A stretch of 64,000 nt of DNA from Verrucomicrobiota bacterium (GCA_017305195.1 JAFKMU010000038.1:62001-126000); one strand, 5' to 3'. Positions 24,051 through 35,500 are shown, counted from the stretch's first letter. Notes: a model not told the origin generated them from the sequence alone. A program made the numbers and translations.

Positions 24051-25202
24051 GTGAAAGCCATCCCGGCCTTGCTGCTTCTTTGCGCCATTTCCGCCCTGCC
24101 GTCCCGGGCGCAAGACCTCGTGCCACCCGCAACGCCGGAACCGTCGCCCGCCTCGATCCCGACCGCCCCGCCGCCGCCCGGACCGGCCCCCAGCCCCGCG
24201 CCAGCCGCTCCCGAGCAGACGCCCGCCGCCACGGCCAACGCTGCGCCCACGCCGTCGATCTTTCAGATGTACGCGCCGTACCTGGTCATCATCGAGGGCG
24301 ACAAGGGAGCGGGCAGCGGGTTCCTCGCGGCCTATGAGGGCGGTCTATACGTATTCACCAACACGCACGTGCTCAGCGGCAACAGCAAGTTTTCCGTGCG
24401 GCTGCTGAAGGGCACTCCGATCACGACGAACGGGCTCTCGGTGGCGGATGCCTACGACATTTCCGCCCTCCCGCAGACGACGGTGACGACGGGCGGCGTG
24501 GAGATCCTCAAGGACATCGACAAAAACGTGGCCATCGGCGACGACGTGGTCGTGCTGGGCAACAGCCTGGGCGCGGCGGTGGTGACGGAGATCACGGGCA
24601 AAGTGACGGGCATCGGGCCGGAGCTGGTCGAGGTCGACGCGAAATTCGTCGCGGGAAACAGCGGCAGCCCGATCATTCATGTCAAGACGGGCAAGGCCAT
24701 CGCCATCGCGACCTTCACGATGATCCGCAAGATGGAGAACTTTGGCAAAGACTCGCAGTTCAACAGCGTGGAGCGCCGGTTCGGCTACCGCCTGGACAAC
24801 ATCAGCGGGTGGCGCAACATGACGTGGCCCGCCTTCACCCGCGAGGCGGCGGTGGTCAACGCCATCGCCAAGCGCACGGAGGATATCTGGAACCTCGCCG
24901 CCGACATCTCGGAGCACAACGCCATCAAGGAATGGGGTACTCATACGCAACGCGGCAATTCCATTGCCGGGATGGTGACAGACTACAAGAAGATCATCAC
25001 CGCGCCCAACCTGGGGCAGAGCGGGGCGACGGACGCGAAGCGCAAGCTGCTCTTCTGGATCAGCCGCGAAGTCAAAAAGGACTTCCCGGTGCAGAATGTC
25101 GCGAGCTTCTCCGCCTACAGCAAAAAGCTCATCGAGGAGCAAAAGGAGCACCGCGACGTGCTGGCGAAGTTCTTCGAGCAGCTTGAGGCCACCATCAAGT
25201 AG
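24051..25202 (+). CDS. Exported trypsin-like serine peptidase
   Basis: A 383-aa protein starting at GTG 24051, where the signal peptide begins (AIPALLLLCAISALPSRA). A Pro/Ala-rich linker (residues 22-65) leads to an S1/S1C trypsin-like domain with catalytic His in FTNTHVLSG (about 103), an Asp likely in DKNVAIGDDV and Ser in AGNSGSP (about 203). The C-terminal 150 residues are helical and charged. No PDZ domain is seen, unlike classical DegP. It should cleave proteins in the periplasm or outside the cell. The next gene starts on the last base of its stop codon. Confidence 0.85.
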   Translation: MKAIPALLLLCAISALPSRAQDLVPPATPEPSPASIPTAPPPPGPAPSPAPAAPEQTPAATANAAPTPSIFQMYAPYLVIIEGDKGAGSGFLAAYEGGLYVFTNTHVLSGNSKFSVRLLKGTPITTNGLSVADAYDISALPQTTVTTGGVEILKDIDKNVAIGDDVVVLGNSLGAAVVTEITGKVTGIGPELVEVDAKFVAGNSGSPIIHVKTGKAIAIATFTMIRKMENFGKDSQFNSVERRFGYRLDNISGWRNMTWPAFTREAAVVNAIAKRTEDIWNLAADISEHNAIKEWGTHTQRGNSIAGMVTDYKKIITAPNLGQSGATDAKRKLLFWISREVKKDFPVQNVASFSAYSKKLIEEQKEHRDVLAKFFEQLEATIK

Positions 25203-25507
25203 TGACAGCGCGGCGCCCCGGCAATCGCGAGGCGCTGGTGGAGACGGTCCGGCTCCTGCAAGGAGCCGTGCTGAAATCGGGGGTGGTAACCGTTGTCCTC
25301 ATCCTCCTGAGCGGCGCGCTGGGAGGCTTTGCACAAATGGCGGCATCTCGCAATCCGGGTTGGGGCAGCCTTTTCTTTCTCTTCGGAGCGGGGAAAACAC
25401 TCCTCTACGCCGTACCGGCGGGCGTGCTCCTGTATGTCGGCCTCACGTTGCTCGCGGGGCTGATCGTGTTTATCTGGATGCGATGCCGGAACGCTCCGGG
25501 AGCTTAA
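25202..25507 (+). CDS. Small two-helix membrane protein
   Basis: GTG at 25202 overlaps the last base of the peptidase TAG, suggesting coupled translation. The 101-aa protein has membrane helices near residues 27-47 and 66-92 with a short Gly-rich loop. No family is recognised; it may anchor or regulate the peptidase, which is inference from gene order. It converges on the small gene at 25516. Confidence 0.6.
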   Translation: MTARRPGNREALVETVRLLQGAVLKSGVVTVVLILLSGALGGFAQMAASRNPGWGSLFFLFGAGKTLLYAVPAGVLLYVGLTLLAGLIVFIWMRCRNAPGA

Positions 25508-25515
25508 ACTCCGGG

Positions 25516-25785
25516 TCAGGCCCAAAGGAGCCAGGCGCTCCAGAGATCGCGCCATGCCCGGACGGAAGAATATCCGAATACCGAGGCGAAAAGAAAATAG
25601 GCGAAACAGCTCAATAAAAACATCACCGGCTGACGACGGATCGTCCAGAAGGACGAGGAAAATTTGTTCCGAACCTTACCGGCTCTCACGGCCTGAATAA
25701 TCATCACCAGAAACCAAAGCGTGATGGCGAGGCAAAAAGCAAAGCGCAGACATTCCCCGAGAAAGCTCAGCATGCCGCCAAGCAT
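25516..25785 (-). CDS. Small membrane protein
   Basis: An 89-aa protein with membrane helices at about residues 10-31 and 54-72 and a basic loop between them (RAGKVRNKF). Start may be ATG 25785 or ATG 25773. No family recognised. It converges on the gene at 25202-25507 with eight bases between them. Confidence 0.55.
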   Translation of the reverse strand: MLGGMLSFLGECLRFAFCLAITLWFLVMIIQAVRAGKVRNKFSSSFWTIRRQPVMFLLSCFAYFLFASVFGYSSVRAWRDLWSAWLLWA

Positions 25786-25813
25786 TCCCGGAGGGGGTGC
25801 GCCGCGTCAATGA

Positions 25814-26581
25814 TCAAACCGCCGTGGCGCGGCGGCAGTCGGCGAAGGCTTCGGCCAGGGCGGTCTTCACATCGCCCGAGGGGATGAACTCGTGGCCGAT
25901 ATAGCCGGTGAATCCGGTCTGCTGGATGGCGCGATAGATGGGCGGATAGTGAATCTCCTGCGCGGCATCGGGCTGACCGCGCCCGGGATTGCCCGCCGTG
26001 TGGTAGTGGGCGAAGTGGGCGTGATGCTCGCTGATAGTGCGGATGAGGTCTCCCTCCATGATCTGCATGTGGTAGATGTCGTAGAGGAGCGCCACGGCGG
26101 ACGAGTCAACACGGCGGCAGACCTCGACGCCCCAGGAGGTGCGGTCGCATTCGTATCCGGCATGGTCGACTTTGCTATTGAGCAGCTCAATGGCGAGGGT
26201 GACGCCCGCGCTGGCCGCCTCGGGGGCGAGACGGGCGAGAATTTCGGCGGTCGCGTCGATGCCGCACGCGCCGGGCCGGCGGTTGCCGGAGAAGCAGATG
26301 AGGATGGGGATCTGCCACTTTGCGGCCTTCGCGATATTCGCGCGGATCTCGGCCTCGATGCGGGGATGATTTTCGCGGAGGTTCATGCCTGACTCGATGG
26401 AGGCGTGGCCTCCGACGGCGGCGATGCGGAGCCCCTGGTTCACGACCTCGGGCCAGAGGTCTTCCTCGATGAGGTCGACGCCTTCATAGCCGATGTCGCG
26501 GGCGGTGCGCAGGAGGGTGGCGGGATCGAGTCCCCGGTTGGCGAAGCACCACCAGGAGAAGGATTGCTTGAGCGGGTTCAT
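25814..26581 (-). CDS. Hydroxypyruvate isomerase-like TIM-barrel protein
   Basis: A 255-aa sugar phosphate isomerase/epimerase-type TIM barrel (AP endonuclease 2 superfamily). Metal ligands are visible in order: Glu in LAIELLNSKVDH, Asp and His in LLYDIYHMQIMEGD and Glu in GYIGHEFIPSGD. The DIYHMQ segment is typical of hydroxypyruvate isomerase and related aldose-ketose isomerases. It lies 16 bp downstream of a dehydrogenase gene, and both are divergent from an AraC regulator, which suggests a small sugar-acid or polyol catabolic operon. The true substrate is not known. Confidence 0.88.
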   Translation of the reverse strand: MNPLKQSFSWWCFANRGLDPATLLRTARDIGYEGVDLIEEDLWPEVVNQGLRIAAVGGHASIESGMNLRENHPRIEAEIRANIAKAAKWQIPILICFSGNRRPGACGIDATAEILARLAPEAASAGVTLAIELLNSKVDHAGYECDRTSWGVEVCRRVDSSAVALLYDIYHMQIMEGDLIRTISEHHAHFAHYHTAGNPGRGQPDAAQEIHYPPIYRAIQQTGFTGYIGHEFIPSGDVKTALAEAFADCRRATAV

Positions 26582-26597
26582 GGGAAGTTTCCTTTTG

Positions 26598-27599
26598 TTA
26601 GCGTGCGGACCAGTCGAAGACGATGCCCATGGTGCGGGCGCGGTCGCGGTTGGCGACGGCATAGGCCTCCTCGCACTTGGCGGGGGTGAAGCGGTGAGTG
26701 TTGAGGCCGCCGAGCGGGAAGCGCCCGGTGGCGGCGAGGGTGTAGAAAAGCGCGGTGATGGTCTGGTTGTTCCAGGCGGCGGTGTTGTGGCCATCGTGCG
26801 CGCCGACGATGGTGAGGCCGCGCATGATGACATCGGGCGTGAGTGTCTGGCTGCCGGGCTGGCCGGTGTCGCCGAGTACGACGACGGTGCCGCGATCCGC
26901 CGCGAGGCCGAGGGCGGCGGAGAAGACGGCGGCGTTGCCGGTTGAGTCAATAACGACGCGCGGGAGCTGTCCCCCGCCCGCCGCGAGCACGGCGTCCCGG
27001 GCCTCCGTGATGGGGCCGGTGATGGTGGCGGAGGCTCCGCCCGCGATGGCGAGGGCCATGCGATCCGGCACGGCGTCGGCCACGATGATCGAGGCGCACC
27101 CGGCCGCACGCGCCCAGCGGGTCGACATCTGGCCGATGGGGCCTGCGCCAATGATGAGCACGCTGTCGCCGAGGGTGTAGCGGGCGACGGAGGCTCCATG
27201 GAAGGCGATCTTGGCCAGCGAAAACCACACCGCCTCGTCCCAGCCAAGCGCGGCGGGAATGGGGAAGCACTCGGCGGCCTCGACGTGGGCGGCGGACGCA
27301 TGACCGGTGCGGCAGGCGACGCGGTCGCCGGGCTGGAGCGTCGCAACCTCCGGGCCGACGACCTCGACCGTGCCGACGGCGGTGTAACCGGGATGGAAGG
27401 GGTATTTCACCCAGCGGTCCCAATGCGTGCCGGGGTCGAAGTGGCGGTTGAAGACGATGTTCTCCGTGCCCGTGCTCATGAGCGTGCGCTCGATGCGGAG
27501 CCTCACCTGGGTGGGCGCGAGGGCGGGGAGGGTGAAGCTTTCCAGGCTAACCTGCTGCTTGCCGGTGAAAACAAGCCGTGACGGGGAGGCGGTGGTCAT
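26598..27599 (-). CDS. MDR-family zinc-type alcohol dehydrogenase-like protein
   Basis: A 333-aa medium-chain dehydrogenase/reductase. The N-terminal GroES-like domain contains TLMSTGTEN (the STGTE type that lacks the usual catalytic Cys) and HPGYTAVGTVEVVG; the Rossmann domain shows VLIIGAGPIGQM near residue 165. Members of this branch oxidise sugars or polyols. ATG 27599 is chosen; a second in-frame ATG at 27611 adds four residues. It is the first gene of the operon with the isomerase and is 143 bp from the divergent AraC regulator, which probably controls both. Confidence 0.87.
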   Translation of the reverse strand: MTTASPSRLVFTGKQQVSLESFTLPALAPTQVRLRIERTLMSTGTENIVFNRHFDPGTHWDRWVKYPFHPGYTAVGTVEVVGPEVATLQPGDRVACRTGHASAAHVEAAECFPIPAALGWDEAVWFSLAKIAFHGASVARYTLGDSVLIIGAGPIGQMSTRWARAAGCASIIVADAVPDRMALAIAGGASATITGPITEARDAVLAAGGGQLPRVVIDSTGNAAVFSAALGLAADRGTVVVLGDTGQPGSQTLTPDVIMRGLTIVGAHDGHNTAAWNNQTITALFYTLAATGRFPLGGLNTHRFTPAKCEEAYAVANRDRARTMGIVFDWSAR

Positions 27600-27742
27600 G
27601 GCTTCACCCATCGCTCCGAGGGGCGGCGGCGGGCGATTGAAATAAGCGGCTTATCTTTGCACTTTTCGGTTTTTTCCCGGGTTCTGTTTAGGAAACTCCC
27701 CTTCCCGCTTGAAAATTCCGGCTTCCGGCGAATGATGGCGAA

Positions 27743-28564
27743 ATGGCAAAGGCATCTCCCTGGGCGAAGTTTCTGGAGCGTCAGGCGGCGCGGCCGCCGC
27801 TGGTTTTCGTGCACGGAATGCGCCACGCCACGCCGGTGCAGCCGCCGTGCCCTGTGCACGCTCACGCGGAGCTGGAGATCGTCTATCACCCGGTGGGACG
27901 GGGCGCGACGACGGTGGATGGCCGCACGGTGGAGTTTGGCGAGGGCAGCGCGGTGATTCATCCCCCGGGGCAGCAGCACGACCAGGTCATGGAGACGGAG
28001 GGCGAGGACCTGTGCGTGAAGATCGCCGCCCCGCGCGGCGGCCCCGCCTTTCCCCGGGCGTGCCTGCACGTGCCGCGTATTGACACACCCTCACTCATCG
28101 AGGACCTGCAGCTGCTGGCGGGCGTGGGAGCGGCGCTGCAGCCCGCCGCGCAGGCGCTGTGCAACCTGCGGGCGACGACGGCGCTGCTCTCGCTCGTCGA
28201 GCTGGCCTGCCGGAGCTGGCACCGCCAGCAGGCAGGCCGCGCCGAGCGGTGCGTGGCGCAGGCGGAGGAGTATCTGCGCGAGCGCTTTGCCACGGTGGAG
28301 TCGCTACGCGAGGTGGCGGAGGCCGTGGGCCTGAGCGCGGACTACCTGCGGCACGAGTTTCGCAGGCAGCGCGGGTGCAGCCTCATCGACTATGTGACGA
28401 CGCTGCGGGTGGACCGGGCGAGGACGCTGCTCGTTCACTCCCGCCTGCCGCTCAAGCAGATCGCCACGCTGTGCGGGTTTCGCGACGAGTATTACTTCTC
28501 CCGGGTCTTTCAGCGGCGCACGCGGACGACGCCCGCGCGATACCGGGCAAAATGCGGGGCGTGA
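27743..28564 (+). CDS. AraC-family transcriptional regulator
   Basis: A 273-aa regulator. The N-terminal cupin sensor domain shows VHAHAELEIVYHPVG and a later VIHPPGQQHDQV, a typical sugar-binding cupin. The C-terminal double helix-turn-helix (from about residue 175) reads LREVAEAVGLSADYLRHEF and then QIATLCGFRDEYYFSRVFQR with the family ending TPARYR. It faces away from the dehydrogenase-isomerase operon and most likely controls it. Confidence 0.92.
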   Translation: MAKASPWAKFLERQAARPPLVFVHGMRHATPVQPPCPVHAHAELEIVYHPVGRGATTVDGRTVEFGEGSAVIHPPGQQHDQVMETEGEDLCVKIAAPRGGPAFPRACLHVPRIDTPSLIEDLQLLAGVGAALQPAAQALCNLRATTALLSLVELACRSWHRQQAGRAERCVAQAEEYLRERFATVESLREVAEAVGLSADYLRHEFRRQRGCSLIDYVTTLRVDRARTLLVHSRLPLKQIATLCGFRDEYYFSRVFQRRTRTTPARYRAKCGA

Positions 28565-28653
28565 CCCTGACCTGACCATGCGGGGCATCCCGGAGGAAAG
28601 GCCGAGGGATACGGCTTGCAGGCGCGCGCGGACGCGTGGTTAATCTTGCGTCC

Positions 28654-29133
28654 ATGAGCCACGCCTACATCCTCTGGATTGCGACCTTTGCCTACGCCCT
28701 GCATGTCGTGGAAGAGTATACCTTTGACTGGAAGGGCTGGGCTGAGAATGTCCTGAAGCTGCCGGTGAACTGGGTGCACTTTGCCATTGTGAACGGCGTC
28801 GTGGTGGTTCTGGGAATTTCCTGCTCCCAGGTGGCGTGGTCGCTCCCGGCATATTCGCTGGGGCTGCCCGCGCTGATGCTGATCAACGCGACCTTTTTCC
28901 ACGTGCTGCCTTTTATCACCACGCGGGGCCGGTTCTCTCCGGGGCTGGGCACGGCGGTGCTGCTCTTTTACCCGATCGCGCTCTGGGCATACTATGGCGC
29001 GTATCTCGACGGTGTGCTGACGCCTGCGAACCTCATCCTGTCCTTCATCGTCGGCGCACTCCTCATGGCCTCGCCCATCGTGATGCTCAAGCTGCGGCTG
29101 CTGCCGTACTTCGATCAAAACCGACAGGGTTGA
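28654..29133 (+). CDS. HXXEE domain membrane protein
   Basis: A 159-aa membrane protein of the HXXEE family, named for the motif seen here as ALHVVEEY in the first helix (His at about residue 16). Further helices lie near residues 44-62, 66-88, 100-118 and 128-148. Function is unknown; the motif may bind a metal or take part in catalysis in the membrane. ATG 28654 is preferred to the in-frame start at 28636. Its stop lies at the edge of the nested inverted repeat. Confidence 0.85.
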   Translation: MSHAYILWIATFAYALHVVEEYTFDWKGWAENVLKLPVNWVHFAIVNGVVVVLGISCSQVAWSLPAYSLGLPALMLINATFFHVLPFITTRGRFSPGLGTAVLLFYPIALWAYYGAYLDGVLTPANLILSFIVGALLMASPIVMLKLRLLPYFDQNRQG

Positions 29134-29530
29134 ACAGAAGGCAGCGAAGGAAGCAAAGATCAGGCTTCTTTTGCGATCGCGGAACGCCACACGCCTCGGG
29201 ATTCAAAACCTCTAACAGAAGGTCGCAAAGGCCACAAAGGTTGGGCGGCCTCCCGGGAACACACGGCGGCGTGAAATTCGCTCCGACGACTTTTGGCCAC
29301 GCAGGAGAAACCGTAGGGTATTGACTCTCTCGAAAGCCTCGCGCGGCCCCCGCGATTCGCATCGCTGGAACTCACGCGCCCCCGGGATCGCAAATCGCCG
29401 CCAGACCTTTGTGTCCTTTGCGATCTTCTGTAGAAAACCTGCCTTTTCCGGCGGGCTTGCGACTGTCGCGGCGCAGGGTGTCCGCGCGTGGCGGACCGCC
29501 CTTGGCTTCCTTCGCTTCCTTCTATTTCAG
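29133..29530. repeat. Nested inverted repeat built of 9-base AAGG-spaced units
   Basis: Between two converging genes. Outer arms 29133-29158 and 29501-29526 are inverted copies (about 23 of 26 bases match). Inner arms 29214-29244 and 29401-29432 are inverted copies matching at all but a few bases. Each arm is itself a short tandem array with period nine: GAAGG-nnnn-AAAGG-nnnn-AAAGG. Related arrays occur at 39748-39780 and 41874-41983. There is no open reading frame inside. The structure resembles a REP/MITE-type dispersed element; it could also act as a bidirectional terminator for the converging genes. Confidence 0.7.
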
Positions 29531-29544
29531 CCCGCCTTCCCGCC

Positions 29545-32500
29545 TCAGGCGGTGCGGCGGGAGCGACGGTGGATGAGGACGAGGGCGGCGAGACCGAGGC
29601 CGAGGAGCGCCCAGGTGGAGGGCTCGGGGACGGTGGTGTAGTTGAGCACGAGGTTGTTGCCGACCTTGGCGACGCTGAAGGTGCCGTCCGTGGTGTTGGA
29701 GAAGCCCGCCGTGCCGTTGGTGGCGATGGTGTTCACGACGAAGTAGCTGGCGTTGAACCCGCTGATGCCGGTGGTGGTCGAGACGAGCGTCCAGGAGGCG
29801 TTGGCGGCGGGATTGAAGTTGGCCGCGTCGCCGTTCACATCGGGGCCGGTGGAGGAGAGGCTCCAGAGGTTGATGGCGAAGGAGCCGGCGGTGAGGGAGC
29901 TCAGGTCGAGCGAGCCGGTGACGGAGATCGAATCATAGCCCGCGCCCGCGAGACCGGCGCAGTCGACGACCTGCCAGTTGTAGTTGCCGCCGGGACGCCA
30001 CTCCTGCGAGCCGGTGGAGAGGAGGCCGGGGCTGTTGCCCGGGGTGAGCGTGCCGGAGACGATGACCCGGCCGTCGATGTCGCCCGAGCCGCCGAGCGCG
30101 CCGCCGGAGGCGACGGTGATGGTGTTGCCAGCGGCGGTGGAGCCGTTGATGACGAGCGTGCCGCCGGTGATGGTGGTGGTGCCGGTGAAGGTATTTGCAC
30201 CCGTCCAGGTGGTGGCGCCCGTGCCGGTCTTCACCACGGTGCCGAAGCTGGCCCCGCCATTGGAGATCACACCGCTGACCGTCGTGTTCTTGCTGCCGGT
30301 GAAGGTGAGGATGTGGCCGGTCGTGTCGGAACTGAGAGCGACATTGCCGCTGACGACGAGATCGCCGGAGGCGGCGTTGATGGCCACGCCGTCATTGATG
30401 GCCAGGCCGCTGGAGATGGTCTGCGTGACAGACGAGTTGTTCACGATGTCGCCGTAGGTGGTGATCGTGTTGTTCTGGATATTCAGCGCAGCGGAGCCGG
30501 ACTGGAAGGCGATGCCGCCGACGTAGCGGCTGGACTGAGTGTCGACGTTGCCAGCCGAAGCGGCGGTGAAGGCCGTGGCGGAGCCGCCGGCGGGAACGTT
30601 CGTCGCGGTGGAGCCGCCGATCTGCCAGTTCGAGGCATCGCCCCACTGGCCGTTGGCCTGGCTGTCATCCCACACGGCCGGGCCGGTGGAGGCGGTGAAG
30701 GTGATCGAGCTGGAGTTGTTCCCGGAGAACGTGCCGGAGAGCCCGGTGATGTTGCTCTTGAACGTGAGGTTGTTCATGTCGGAGATGCTGAAATTCCCCG
30801 AGGCGGCGGACAGGAGGGTGTAGGTGCCGCCCGTCGTGTAGCCCGCGTTGTTGAAGTCGAAGAGGATCGGGACATTCAGCGCCGAGGGGGTGGTCACGGA
30901 GATCTGGTCGGACGAGGTGCCCGCACCGAGATCCATGAGGAGGCGCACGCCGCCTGCGGTGGCCGACTGCGAGTTGGCGAACGAGATGTTCTGGATGCTG
31001 ACGTTCTGGATGTTGTTGATGTCTCCCGGGCTGTAGGTCGGGATGGCAAAGCTGCCCTGCGCGCCGGTGCCGAGGTTGACCTGGACGTTGGACATCGAGC
31101 CGGAGGCAAACGTGCCGCTGCTCACGTTGACCACGGTTCCCGTGGTGAGGCCGGAGGCATCACCGCTGAAGTACACCGTGCCGTTGCCCTGGATGACGAT
31201 CGGGACGGGGGCGGCGGTGGAAAGGTTGCCCGAGAGGGTGAGCCTGCCCTTGGTCGCCTGGATGGTGGTGGCGGAGGTAAAGGCGACACTGCCGCCGTAG
31301 GTGTTGTCATCCTTGACGTTGCTGAGCGCGCCGCTGGCCACGCCCGCGCCGCCGACACTGAGCGAGCCGCCGGTCGTCGTGATGCCGCCCTGGAACATGA
31401 GGGCGCCGCCGCTGTTCACCGTGGTCGCGCCGGTGCCGAGGGCGTTGTTGCTCGCGGCGGTAATGGAGGTGCCGGTGATGATGGTGGTGTTGCCCGAGTA
31501 GCCGCTATTGTTGCCGGAGAGCAGGACCGAGCTGGTGCCCGCAGTGGTGATATTGCCGGAGCCGCTGATCGCGCCGGTGAGGCCGAGCTGTGCGGCGATG
31601 TTGTCGACCGAGAGATCGTAGGCGCCGAGATCGATGTCGCCAGCGATGGTGAGCTGGCCGAGGGCGGAGCCGATGGTGGCGTTGCCGGCGAGGGTGATGT
31701 TGCCGACGAGCGTGGTGCTGGTGGCGGAGTTGTTGTAGATCGCGCCATTGGAACCAACCCCGGTGCCTTCGATCGAGATGGAGCTGAAGGTCACGGTGGA
31801 GTCGCTCGTGCCGAGAAACTCCAGCATGCCGCCGGAGGAGACGGTGAGGGAGCCCGTGCTGCCCAGGGCCGTGCCGCTGGAGATGCCGAGCGTGCCGGAG
31901 GAGATGGAGGTGTTGCCGGTGAAGTCGGCGTTGGACGAGGATATATTAACCACGCCGCCACTGGCGACATTCAGGGTGCCGGAGCCGGTGATCTTGCCCG
32001 TGATGTCGATGACGCCGTCGGTCTGCGCATTCAGCGTGAGAGCGTTTGCGCCGAGATCGACCTTCTTGCCGAGGGTGAGCGTGGTATTGGCATTGGCCTG
32101 GATGGTGGAGGCGGACTGGAGGGTGATGTCGCCATCCCAGGTCGACTTGCCGACGGAGAGCTGGAGCGCGCCGCCGCCATTGTAGCCCGCACCGTTGAGG
32201 AAGAGCTGCTCGCCCGTGACATTGTAATCGCCAGCGCTCTGGACGATGAGCGAAGCGCCATCCTGCACCGAGGTGGTGCCAGCAGTGTCACCCAGCGCCT
32301 CGGCGTAGCCGATGGTGATCGAACCCTGCTGGATATTGGTATTGCCTGTGTAGGTGTTGCCAACGAGGGAGTTGGTCTGGTTGAGGTAGAGATTGCCGTC
32401 GCCCGATTTGTTCAGTTCGCCCGCGCCATAGATGGAGCCGTCGATTTCCAGGTCGTTTCCATCGGTGTCGATGGTGCCGTTGCCGAGGAGGTTCACCCCG

Positions 32501-35500
32501 CGGAACTGATTGAACACGATGCCCGTGCCGCCGATCTGGAGTTTGCCGCCATTGAAGATAAGCGTATTCGTGCCGAGGGCGTTCTGGTTGCCGAGCGACT
32601 CGGTGAAGGCGATCCTGGTGGTGCCCGCTTGGAGCGTGGCCGTGCCGGAGAAGGAGTTTTTTGCGCCGAGCGTGAGTGTACCCTGGCCAGCCATGACGAT
32701 GCTGCCCCCGGGGGTGAGGCCATCCGCGATCATGCCATTGACGAAGAAGTTGTGATTAGCGTTGAAGGTCAGGGTATTGGCCAGCGCGCTATTGCTGCTG
32801 AGCAGGATGGACGTGTCGGTCAGGCCCGAGCCAAAGACGAGATCGCCGCTGGTCGCATTGAAGGTCCGGCTGTAGCTGAGGGCGATGGTATTGAGAAACG
32901 TCTGTGTCTGGGACGAGACGTTGGTCAGATTGCCGCCGAGCGTGATCTGGTTGCCGGAGAAAGTGAAGGCTCCCGCACTCGAACCGAATGTCATCATCCC
33001 GGTGGTCTGGGCGGTGTCGACGTTGATGCTCGTGCCCGTGTTGTTGTTGAAGACGATATTGGAACCTGCGAGCGGAGCGGTCGTGGCCTGCCAGTTGCCT
33101 CCGGTGCTCCAGTTCCCATCGCCTCCCCCGCCCGTCCAGGTCGCCGAGGTGCCAGCCGTGCCGGTAAATTTGAGATCGTTTCCGTCGAGAAAGATGGAGC
33201 CGGTCAGGCCGTTCACGTCGATCGAGGAAAAGGTGAAGGTGCTGACGTCGGTATTCACCCAGTCGACGCCGGAGATGAGGGTAAAGGTCTGGGTACCGCC
33301 GCCGAAACCGCCATTGCGAAAGAGGAACACCGTGTTCGCACCGAGATTGACCGCGCCGGCAGACGCGATGCTGTCCGAGTTCCCCCCGGAGCCCAGCCCC
33401 ATGATGAAGGCTCCGCTCGAGGTTCCGAGCGAGCCATTGAGCGAGCTGACAGCCACGGAAGGGGCGAGGCCGTCACTGAGCGAGGTGGCAAAAGCGCCGC
33501 CATTCACGGTGAGCGTGACATTGGCCATGGAGGTGGATTGCAGGACGCCCTCGGTGACCGTGATGGAACCGGTGATGCTGTTGCTGCCGGTGAAGGCGAT
33601 CACGCCCGCGCCAGACTTGGTCAGGTTGGACCCCGTGCCGGTGACCGGTCCGCTCACGGTCAGCTCCACATCCTCGGAGGTCTTGGAGATGTTGAGGGTC
33701 TGGGTGCCGGAGAGATCGAGCCCGGAGGAGATGGAGGCCGAGGCGGAGTCCGAGCCATTGAAGGTGATGCCGGAGGAGAGGGAGAGCTTGCCCGTGCCGG
33801 TGACGCTGCCGCCCGACATCGTGAGGCCGTTGACCGAGGTATTGTAGCTCTGGAGGTCGAGCTGGCCGTCGGTATTGATCGTGATGCCGGTGGAGGAGGT
33901 CGTCTGGTTCGACGCGCCGAGCTGGACAGTCGCGGTGGGGGTCGAGCCGGCCCCGGTGCCTATGACCATGTCGCCGCCGAGGGCGGCAACGCCGCCGGTC
34001 TTGGCGAGGATGAGCTTGCCCTCGTTGACATTGAGATCGCCGGTGAAGGTATTGGCCGTGCCGCCGCTGAAGGTCATGTCGGCGGAGCCCGCCTTGGTGA
34101 AGGACGTGTTGGCCGCGCTTTCCCCGATGGCCCCCGAGAAGGTGGTGGCGACCGTGTTGGTGACGGTGTTGTTATTGGTGAGGGTCGTGTCGCCGGTGAA
34201 GGTGAAGGCGTTGGACCCGCCGATATTCACGTCGCCGACGATGGCGAGCTGGTTGGCGACAGTGCGGGCGGCGGTGGCCTGGAGGGTCGGGACGGGCGGA
34301 GCCGGAGTGGCGGAGGGGTTCGCCCCGGCGGCGGCATTTCCGAGAGTGAACGTGCCGGTGCCGGCAGCAGCGTCGTTGCCCATGACAAAGATGCCCTGGC
34401 TGAGCGTGAGGCCGCCGGTGAAGGTATTGGCCCCGTTGAAGGTGACCTTGCCGCCGTTGGTGGTGTTGATGAGGACCTTGCCGCCCGCCGTCGTGCCGTC
34501 GGAGATCACGCCGTTGACGGTGGTGTTCTTGTTGCCGGAGAAGGTGACGGTGTTGGCCGTGCCGGTCGTCGAACTGCTAAGGGCGATCGGGCCGCCGAGG
34601 ACGATGTCGCCAAAGGCGGCGATGACGGAGCCGTCGGTCGAGAAGTTGATGCCGCTGTTGATCGTCTGGACGTTGGCCACGCCGGACGAGTTCACGATGT
34701 TGCCGCCGAGGGTGATCGTGTTGTTATTGATCGTGTAAGTGCCCGCGCCGTAGTTGAAGAAGAGGCCGGAGACGGTCTGGTCGGTCTGGGTGTCGACGGC
34801 GTACGCCTGCGTGTGATCGCCCGCGAACTGCGCGGAAGCTCCGCTGGCCGGGACGATGTTGCCAGCCCAGTTGGCCGAGTCGTTCCACTGTCCATTGCCC
34901 GCCGAGCCATTGAAGATGCCGGTCGGGAGCGCGCTCGTACCGTCGGGATTGACCGAGAGGAGGATGTAGGTGCCAGGGGTGGACCCGGTATTGTAGGAGA
35001 GGAGGTTATTGCCGAGGCGGTCCTGAAGCGGGAAGCCGTAGCCGGTGGTGTAGGGCTGGCCGGTGGCGGGATCGATGCTGGCGAGAGCGGCGGCGTAGCC
35101 GTTGTAATAGTCCGGATTATTCGGCTGTGCGCCGGCAAAGTAGATGCCCTGCGAGGCCGGGGTGTCGGCCCAGGTTACTGCCGTGCCATCGGCGAGATAG
35201 GTCGGGGTGGAGCCCTGCGACTCGCCCGCCGCCCACCACTGCGAGCTGGCGAGCTCGCCGATCGGCGTGCCGTTGTACTCCACCGTGCTGCCGACGTAGC
35301 CGAAGCTGAGTCCCGCGAGCAGGTCGCCGACGACGCGGCCCCAGACATCATTGGAGATCGCGGTATAGACGGTGGCACCGCCCGTGCCGATCTGCACGGT
35401 GTAGCCGACATCGTTGCCGTAAATGCCCTTCTGATTGTTCAGCGCCCCGGCGGCGATGGTGATGGTGACGGTGTTGCCCGCGCCGAGGTTGGGAGAGGTC

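Noticed and set aside
30000-35000. DNA-level repeats that could suggest a CRISPR-like or satellite array
   Set aside because: They encode the autotransporter-associated beta-strand repeats, differ between copies and have no spacer structure.
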